Origin: Glycomyces terrestris
GTDB lineage: Bacteria; Actinomycetota; Actinomycetes; Mycobacteriales; Micromonosporaceae
Reading direction: 5' to 3'
Length of the DNA: 64,000 bases
Assembly (NCBI RefSeq): GCF_003933745.1
Contig: NZ_RSEB01000005.1
Coordinates: 62,001-126,000 of the forward strand
Position 1 is the stretch's first letter. Each line of letters starts with the position of its first letter. The notes under the pieces are model-generated. The model ran no database searches. It was not told where the DNA came from and worked only from the letters and a program-made list of their open reading frames with translations. Below, piece by piece: positions 59,249-64,000 of the stretch. The position numbers were made by a program, and so were the translations under genes.

Positions 59249-59546
59249 CCGACCAGTGTGGCCGACGGGTCCGACGCCCGCCACCCGGTTCGGAGCGGAC
59301 TGTCGGGATTCCGACGATGGGTTTTCCGGGCTTTGCCCCTGTTCAGCGGGGGTCCATAAGCGAGGATTCCAGTATTTGCCCCGCCGGTTTCGCCGAAGCG
59401 ACCCGGAAGTTACGTTGAGTACATAAAGTCCTACGGAAAGTTAGGCGTCCTGGTGTCGACGGGCGGTCGGGGCCGTCCCCACTGGCGGCCTTTGAAGGCA
59501 GGACCGCACCTGAGCCGGGGCGCCGACGATCCACAGGAGCAATTCC

Positions 59547-60008
59547 ATGGCCGAGTCCATGTTCAACGAAGCACGAGTCCAGACTCCCAAGAAGACCTGG
59601 CGGGCCGCCGTCGTCGGCCTCGCCGTCCCGGCGCTCATGCTCGTCGGCGCGCCGGCGGTGAGCGCGGCCGGGACCACCGCCGAGCCGGTCCAGGCCGTCG
59701 CGGGCGAGCAGCTGCCGGGCGTGCCGCTGCCGGGAGGGCTGCCGGACCCGGCCGCCCTGGCGGACCTGCCGGCGCTGCTCACCTGCGTCACGGACCTGCT
59801 CGACAAGCTCGGGGGCGCCGCGCCGCCGCTGCCCGCTCCGGCCGGCGAGCAGCTGCCGGGCCTGCCGCTGCCGGCCCCGCCGGCGCCGGGCGGCGACGCG
59901 CCGCTGCCCGACATCACGGCGCTGAACGACAAGTGCCAGGCGGCCCTGGCGAACCTGCCGGAGGTGCCGGTCGACCCGCCGGCCGACCTGCCGGTCCCGG
60001 CGAACTAG
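59547..60008 (+). CDS. Small secreted Pro/Leu-rich protein
   Basis: A 153-residue exported protein. The signal is WRAAVVGLAVPALMLVGAP with a VSA-AG type site. The mature part has two copies of AGEQLPG(V/L)PLP and ends DPPADLPVPAN. Two cysteines (LLTCVTDLL and NDKCQAAL) may pair. It resembles the secreted protein at 7384-8010 in having a Pro-rich body with two Cys. No family recognised. ATG at 59547, six bases after GGAGC. The 298 bases upstream contain an AT-rich promoter area near TACATAAAGT and then a GC-rich leader. Confidence 0.75.
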   Translation: MAESMFNEARVQTPKKTWRAAVVGLAVPALMLVGAPAVSAAGTTAEPVQAVAGEQLPGVPLPGGLPDPAALADLPALLTCVTDLLDKLGGAAPPLPAPAGEQLPGLPLPAPPAPGGDAPLPDITALNDKCQAALANLPEVPVDPPADLPVPAN

Positions 60009-60015
60009 CCGCAGA

Positions 60016-60060
60016 CGCGGAAGGGGCCCGCGGCCGTGCCGGCCGCGGGCCCCTTCCGCG
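60016..60060. terminator. Strong bidirectional terminator
   Basis: A 20-bp perfect stem (60016-60035 with 60041-60060) with a GTGCC loop lies between the secreted protein and dapC. It is the longest perfect hairpin I found in the window. Confidence 0.85.
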
Positions 60061-60063
60061 TGC

Positions 60064-61179
60064 TCACTTCAGGCGCTGCGCGGCGTCCGCGACCGCCTCG
60101 TCGGTGGCGGTCAGGGACAGGCGCACGTGCCGGTTCCCCTTGGCGCCGTAGAACTCCCCCGCCGCGGCGAGGATGCCGCGGTCGGCCAGCCAGGAGACGG
60201 AGTCCCAGCAGTCCTCGCCGCGGGTGGCCCACAGGTACAGGCCGGCCTCGGAGTGGTCGACGCGGAACCCGGCGGACTCGACGGCGGCCCGCAGGACCTC
60301 GCGGCGGCGGCCGTAGCGGGCGCGCTGCTCGATCGCGTGCTCCTCGTCGTGGAGCGCGGCGATCGTGGCCCGCTGCACCGCCCACGGGACCATGAAGCCC
60401 GCGTGGCGGCGGATCTCCAGGAGGTCGGCGATGAGCGCGGGGTCCCCGGCGAGGAACGCGGAGCGGTACCCGGCCAGGTTCGAGCGCTTCGACAGCGAGT
60501 GCGCGGCCAGCAGGCCGGTGAGGTCGCCGTCGTTGACGCGCGGGTCGAGGACGGACACGGGCGGGCGCTCCTCGTCCCAGCCGAGCGTCAGGTAGCACTC
60601 GTCGCTGGCGAGGACGATGCCGCTCTCGCGGGCCCAGCGGACCAGCTCGCGCAGCCGCTCGACCGAGGCGGTCTCGCCGGTCGGGTTCGTCGGGTAGTTG
60701 ATCCACGCCAGGCGCAGCCGGGACCCGGCCGCGTCGCGCGGGTCGGCGACCGGGACGGGCTCGGCCTTGGCGAGGATCGCGCCGATCTCGTACGTGGGGT
60801 AGGCGATCTCGGGGTAGGCGACGGCCTCGCCGGGGCCGATGCCGAGCTGGAACGGGAGGTTCGCGACCAGTTCCTTCGAGCCCACGGTGGGGAGCACCGC
60901 GACGTCCTCGGCGACCCCGGTGTGGCGGTGCAGCCACGAGCGCATCGCGGCGGCGAGCTCGGGCGGACCGGCCACGGTCGGGTAGCCGGGGATCGCGGCG
61001 GCGTCGTGGAGCGCCCGCTGGATCGAGTCGGGCACCGCGTCGACGGGCGCGCCGACGGTGAGGTCGACCAGGCCGTCGGCGTGCGCGGCCGCGCGCTCCT
61101 TGTACGGGGCCATGCGGTCCCAGGGGAAGCGCGGCAGCCGCCGCGCCGGGGAGGAGCTGTGGAGGCGGCGCAGCGCCAT
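60064..61179 (-). CDS. dapC: Succinyldiaminopimelate transaminase
   Basis: A 371-residue fold-type I PLP enzyme of lysine and diaminopimelate synthesis. The PLP Lys is in HSLSKRSNLAGYRSAF. The opening DLTVGAPVDAVPDSIQRALH and INYPTNPTGETASVE are typical of DapC in actinobacteria, where it always follows fdxA. ATG at 61179, five bases after the ferredoxin stop. It provides amino groups for the DAP needed in peptidoglycan. Confidence 0.94.
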   Translation of the reverse strand: MALRRLHSSSPARRLPRFPWDRMAPYKERAAAHADGLVDLTVGAPVDAVPDSIQRALHDAAAIPGYPTVAGPPELAAAMRSWLHRHTGVAEDVAVLPTVGSKELVANLPFQLGIGPGEAVAYPEIAYPTYEIGAILAKAEPVPVADPRDAAGSRLRLAWINYPTNPTGETASVERLRELVRWARESGIVLASDECYLTLGWDEERPPVSVLDPRVNDGDLTGLLAAHSLSKRSNLAGYRSAFLAGDPALIADLLEIRRHAGFMVPWAVQRATIAALHDEEHAIEQRARYGRRREVLRAAVESAGFRVDHSEAGLYLWATRGEDCWDSVSWLADRGILAAAGEFYGAKGNRHVRLSLTATDEAVADAAQRLK

Positions 61180-61183
61180 CGGG

Positions 61184-61504
61184 CTACTCCTCTTTCGCGG
61201 GCTGCTCGGCCACGAACGGGTCGTCCTTGTCGATCTTGCCGACCTTCGAGGCGCCGCCGGGGCTGCCGAGCTCGTCGAAGAAGTCGACGTTGGCCTTGGT
61301 GTACGGGGCCCACTCGTCCGGGACGTCGTCCTCGTAGAAGATCGCCTCGACCGGGCACACCGGCTCGCATGCACCGCAGTCGACGCACTCGTCCGGGTGG
61401 ATGTAGAGCATCCGGTTGCCTTCGTAGATGCAGTCGACCGGGCACTCTTCGATGCACGCCTTGTCGAGGACATCCACACACGGCTCGGCGATAACGTAAG
61501 TCAC
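61184..61504 (-). CDS. fdxA: Seven-iron ferredoxin
   Basis: A 106-residue ferredoxin with Cys9, Cys17 and Cys50 for the 3Fe-4S cluster and Cys21, Cys40, Cys43 and Cys46 for the 4Fe-4S cluster ([33 protein letters not shown]). Cys25 is the extra free Cys of this family. The C-terminus is acidic. Its partners could be a ferredoxin reductase or a cytochrome P450 elsewhere. It may also serve sulfite reductase in this genome. ATG at 61504. Co-transcribed with dapC. Confidence 0.97.
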   Translation of the reverse strand: MTYVIAEPCVDVLDKACIEECPVDCIYEGNRMLYIHPDECVDCGACEPVCPVEAIFYEDDVPDEWAPYTKANVDFFDELGSPGGASKVGKIDKDDPFVAEQPAKEE

Positions 61505-61602
61505 GAGTCGTCCTTCCTACGGAGCGCGGTCGGGCGGACTGCGCTGTGATGAGCCTAAAGCTTATTTCGGCAAGCGGACCCGAAGGATAGGGGTGCCCCC
61601 AG

Positions 61603-62598
61603 ATGTTGGGACCGGAACACGTGGGACGGCGGGTCGCCGTCCGCGTCCGCCTGGCCGAGCCCGAGCGCGGCGGCCGCTTCAGGGACGTCACCGGGGAACT
61701 CGTCGAGGCCGGGGCCGTGTGGCGGATCCGCACCGGGCCCGGGACGGAGGTCGCCGTGGCGCCCGGCACGGTCGTGGCGGCGCGCGCGATCCCGCCGAAG
61801 CCGACCCCGTTCTCCGAGATCGTCGCCACCGAGCGGCTCCTCGCCGAGACGTGGCCCGCGGTCGAGACCGAGCGGCTCGGCGGGTGGGTGCTCCGCGCCG
61901 CCGAGGGGTTCACCAACCGCGCGAACTCGGTCCTGGCGCTGACGGCCCCCGAGGGCGGCACCGACGCGGCCGTGGCCGCCGTCGAGGCCTGGTACGCCGC
62001 GCGGGGCCTGCCTCCGAAGTTCTCCACGGCCGGGCCGGTGACGCGGCGCCTGGAGGACGAGCTCGCCGCCCGCGGCTGGGAGCCGCAGCTGGACACCGTC
62101 GTGATGGTCAAGGCGCTCAACGGGAGCGGATACCGCGGCGAGGCAGTCGTGACCGACGCGCCGAGCCCGGAGTTCCTGGCGCAGACCGCGCGCGGCGCCC
62201 GCGAGGCCGTGGCCGCGCGGGTCCTCGGGTCCGGACCGGACCGCGGGTACGCCGAGATCCGCCGCGGCGGCGCGCTGATCGCCCGCGGACGCGGCGCGAC
62301 GGCCGGAGACCTCCTGGCGCTCACCAACATCGGCACGAGCGAGGCGCACCGCCGGCAGGGGCTCGGCACCGAGGTCCTGGCCGCCCTCGAGGCGTGGGGC
62401 GCGGCGCGGGGAGCGGCGCGCGCCGCCCTCCAGGTGGAGGCCGACAACGCGCCGGCGATCGCGATGTACCGGCGGCTCGGCTACGCCGAGCGCTACCGGT
62501 ACCGCTACCGGGTCGGTCAGGCCTTAGCGGCGGCCTTCTTGGCCGGGTTCGCCTTGCGCTCGAACGCGAGCTTGGTGGCCTTGAGCTCGCGGCCGTAG
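61603..62598 (+). CDS. GNAT acetyltransferase, Rv0428c-like (open tail overlaps next gene)
   Basis: A protein of 331 residues in the open frame. The GNAT core is in the C-terminal part: LTNIGTSEAHRRQGLGTEVLAAL is the acetyl-CoA site and NAPAIAMYRRLGYAERYRYRYR the last strand. The N-terminal 60 residues (GPEHVGRRVAVRVRLAEPER) are an SH3-like domain seen in actinobacterial relatives. Residues after YRYR (about 27, bases 62517-62598) run antisense over the next gene and are probably not conserved. Divergent from fdxA, as is common in actinobacteria. ATG at 61603, with an upstream AT-rich promoter area. Confidence 0.85.
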   Translation: MLGPEHVGRRVAVRVRLAEPERGGRFRDVTGELVEAGAVWRIRTGPGTEVAVAPGTVVAARAIPPKPTPFSEIVATERLLAETWPAVETERLGGWVLRAAEGFTNRANSVLALTAPEGGTDAAVAAVEAWYAARGLPPKFSTAGPVTRRLEDELAARGWEPQLDTVVMVKALNGSGYRGEAVVTDAPSPEFLAQTARGAREAVAARVLGSGPDRGYAEIRRGGALIARGRGATAGDLLALTNIGTSEAHRRQGLGTEVLAALEAWGAARGAARAALQVEADNAPAIAMYRRLGYAERYRYRYRVGQALAAAFLAGFALRSNASLVALSSRP

Positions 62599-63005
62599 TG
62601 GTCGACGCCGAGCGCCGTCACGATGAGGTAGCCGACCCAGCCCGACACCGCCAGGAGCGCGAAGTAGATCGGGACCTGCGAGAAGACGCCCTGGAGGTCC
62701 GGGTAGTCGACGCGCGCGATGAGCGGGTTCACCAGGACCGCGAACAGGGTCGCGATGAGGAAGATGACGAGGAGCTCGCCGGTGATCTCCTGGCGGCGGC
62801 GCCGCACGCCCCACCAGATGCCGGCCGTGACCGCGACCGCGGCCATCGCGCCGAACGTGTACACGCCCACCAGGTCGCCGATCGCGGTGCCCTCGCCCCA
62901 CACGTTCGAGGCGATCCGGCCGCCGAGGTTCGCGGCGATCAGGCCCAGCGCGAAACCGTAGATCGAGGGCCAGTGCGGCATCAGGAGGCGGCTGAGGAGG
63001 GTCAC
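62517..63005 (-). CDS. Hypothetical membrane protein
   Basis: A 162-residue protein with about four membrane helices (IYGFALGLIAANLGGRIA, VYTFGAMAAVAVTAGIWWG, LLVIFLIATLFAVLVNPL, VPIYFALLAVSGWVGYLIV) and a basic Lys/Ala tail (AFERKANPAKKAAAKA). GTG at 63005 overlaps the stop of the upstream gene (GTGA). Convergent with the GNAT frame, overlapping by 82 bases. Function unknown. Confidence 0.8.
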   Translation of the reverse strand: MTLLSRLLMPHWPSIYGFALGLIAANLGGRIASNVWGEGTAIGDLVGVYTFGAMAAVAVTAGIWWGVRRRRQEITGELLVIFLIATLFAVLVNPLIARVDYPDLQGVFSQVPIYFALLAVSGWVGYLIVTALGVDHYGRELKATKLAFERKANPAKKAAAKA

Positions 63006-63412
63006 TGTCGGGACTCCTTCGGAGCGGAGGGGGCTTGCTGCGGTCTGGGACGAAAATACCGCCACAGCGCGACGGCGATCCCGGCGGTACCGGCCAGGAG
63101 CAGCGCGTAGCCGTTGAGCCCACTGCCGACCACCAGCGAGCCGGCGGACGTGGGCATCGAGGCGGCCAGGACCACCCCGAACCAGGCGATCGAGGTGAGC
63201 AGCGCGCCCCAGCGGCTGCCGGTCCACCACACCGCCAGCGCGGCGAGCGACCAGTTCCCGGCGAACGCGAGCGCCCCCGCGAGCGGGATCGCGACGCCGT
63301 CCCAGTAGGTGGGGACCAGGAACGATTCGATCAGGGCGGCGAGGACCGCCGCGGCCGCCGCGACGACCGCGCCGCCGGCGCGGACTGCCGTCTCCAGACC
63401 TCTCGCACGCAC
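63002..63412 (-). CDS. Hypothetical membrane protein
   Basis: A 136-residue protein with four hydrophobic helices (AVVAAAAAVLAALIESFLV, IPLAGALAFAGNWSLAALAV, GALLTSIAWFGVVLAAS, GYALLLAGTAGIAVALW) and a Pro/Arg tail. Translationally coupled to the next membrane protein, so they may act together. Family not recognised with confidence. Divergent from the SulP gene 89 bases away. Confidence 0.78.
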   Translation of the reverse strand: MRARGLETAVRAGGAVVAAAAAVLAALIESFLVPTYWDGVAIPLAGALAFAGNWSLAALAVWWTGSRWGALLTSIAWFGVVLAASMPTSAGSLVVGSGLNGYALLLAGTAGIAVALWRYFRPRPQQAPSAPKESRQ

Positions 63413-63501
63413 GGTGGCGATCCTACGGCAGCAAGCGAACCGGGCGCCGCCCCGGCGCGTTGGAGGCCCGCTGCCCTCCCGCCGGACGGGACAATACGCT
63501 C

Positions 63502-64000
63502 ATGACCACGACACGAGAGACAACTGCCACGAAACGCCGACGATTCCGACAGCTGTTTCCCGAACGGTCCGACTTCGCGCACGTCCGCCGCCACTGGCAC
63601 ACCGACCTCCTCGCCGGGCTCACCGTCGCGGTCGTCGCGCTGCCGCTGGCCCTGGGCTTCGGGATCGCCTCGGGCCTGGGGGCCTTCGCGGGCCTCATCA
63701 CCTCCATCATCGCCGGGGTCCTGGCGGCCCTCCTCGGCGGCTCGAACCTCCAGGTCTCCGGCCCGACCGGGACGATGGCCGTGGTCCTGGTGCCGCTGGC
63801 GGCCACGCACTCGCACACCGGCGTGATGCTCGTGGGGATCATGGCCGGCGTCATGCTCATCGCGCTCGCGGTCGGCGGCGCGGGCCGGTACGCGCGGTAC
63901 GTGCCCGTCCCGGTGGTCGAGGGCTTCACCGCGGGCGTCGCGATCGTGATCGCGGTGCAGCAGCTGCCGCCCTCGCTGGGGCTGCCGACGCAGAACGCGC
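63502..64000 (+). CDS. SulP-family anion transporter (partial, runs off the window)
   Basis: The first 166 residues of a SulP permease. LLAGLTVAVVALPLALGFG is the SulP signature, followed by GLITSIIAGVLAALLGGSN, VSGPTGTMAVVLVPLAA and VPVPVVEGFTAGVAIVI. The family carries sulfate, bicarbonate or other anions; those near a carbonic anhydrase carry bicarbonate, but the context lies outside the window. ATG at 63502. The STAS domain expected at the C-terminus is not in view. Confidence 0.92.
   Translation, partial: MTTTRETTATKRRRFRQLFPERSDFAHVRRHWHTDLLAGLTVAVVALPLALGFGIASGLGAFAGLITSIIAGVLAALLGGSNLQVSGPTGTMAVVLVPLAATHSHTGVMLVGIMAGVMLIALAVGGAGRYARYVPVPVVEGFTAGVAIVIAVQQLPPSLGLPTQNA

Noticed and set aside
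56228..59359. A 1043-codon plus-strand frame opposite the STAND ATPase
   Set aside because: Gly/Ala/Val repeat-like translation without motifs; the minus-strand gene has Walker boxes.

Overview
The window is chromosomal DNA of a very GC-rich actinomycete with about 60 genes. The family-level evidence is a WhiB1-type regulator, a four-function 2-oxoglutarate enzyme (Kgd), a nickel superoxide dismutase, a PhoP-type two-component system, a PdtaS-type kinase, the RNA-binding protein KhpA beside rpsP, and a family 2B encapsulin with a terpene gene set. The layout suggests a saprophytic, geosmin-type actinomycete (Micromonospora/Glycomyces-like), but I cannot fix the genus from this sequence.

Layout. 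1-4832 (minus): assimilatory nitrite reduction, in order NasC-like flavoprotein, nirB, nirD, and hemD cut by the window edge. 5126-12411 (plus): a two-domain geosmin-type terpene synthase, a DUF4239 membrane protein, a family 2B encapsulin shell protein with a cyclic-nucleotide-binding-like insert, a polyprenyl diphosphate synthase, and IspH overlapping it by four bases. A small secreted protein lies antisense at 7384-8010. 12625-13794: a Tat-type lipase/hydrolase. 13865-17423 (minus): nasA and the nitrate transporter narK. Two near-identical GlnR-like operators lie upstream of the NasC-like gene and of nasA, so the terpene block sits inside a nitrate assimilation regulon. 17680-19697: ABC exporter. 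19784-26090: rsmI, a membrane-anchored Mrr-like nuclease, HtrA with a PhoPR-type system, and an anti-sigma antagonist. 26328-30023: kgd. 30223-33401: sugar ABC importer. 33520-36392: a membrane protein, an MDR oxidoreductase, sodN and a degenerate RsbW-like protein. 36677-36940: whiB1/wblE, with an 838-bp non-coding region upstream that holds a perfect CRP-type site. 37779-39211: lipid kinase and a membrane protein. 39334-42800: the sulfur operon, made of a cysteine-rich leader peptide, sulfite reductase, a zinc-ribbon protein, cysH and a sirohydrochlorin chelatase. 42952-44430: pdtaS. 44504-50054 (minus): rpsP-khpA-rimM-trmD-rplS-lepB-lepB-rnhB-DUF2469. 50216-64000: proS, a CtpE-like P-type ATPase, a DrrAB-type exporter, a large STAND ATPase, a secreted Pro-rich protein, dapC-fdxA, a GNAT protein, two small membrane proteins and a truncated SulP transporter.

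How the genes work together. NarK, NasA, the NasC-like protein and NirBD form a full nitrate-to-ammonium route. HemD at the edge and the CbiX-type chelatase in the sulfur operon both feed siroheme, which NirB and sulfite reductase need. IspH, the prenyl synthase and the sesquiterpene cyclase form a plausible isoprenoid line from HMBPP to C15 to geosmin beside a nanocompartment shell. That set is the most interesting system in the window. Most convergent gene ends are separated by strong GC-rich hairpins, noted individually.
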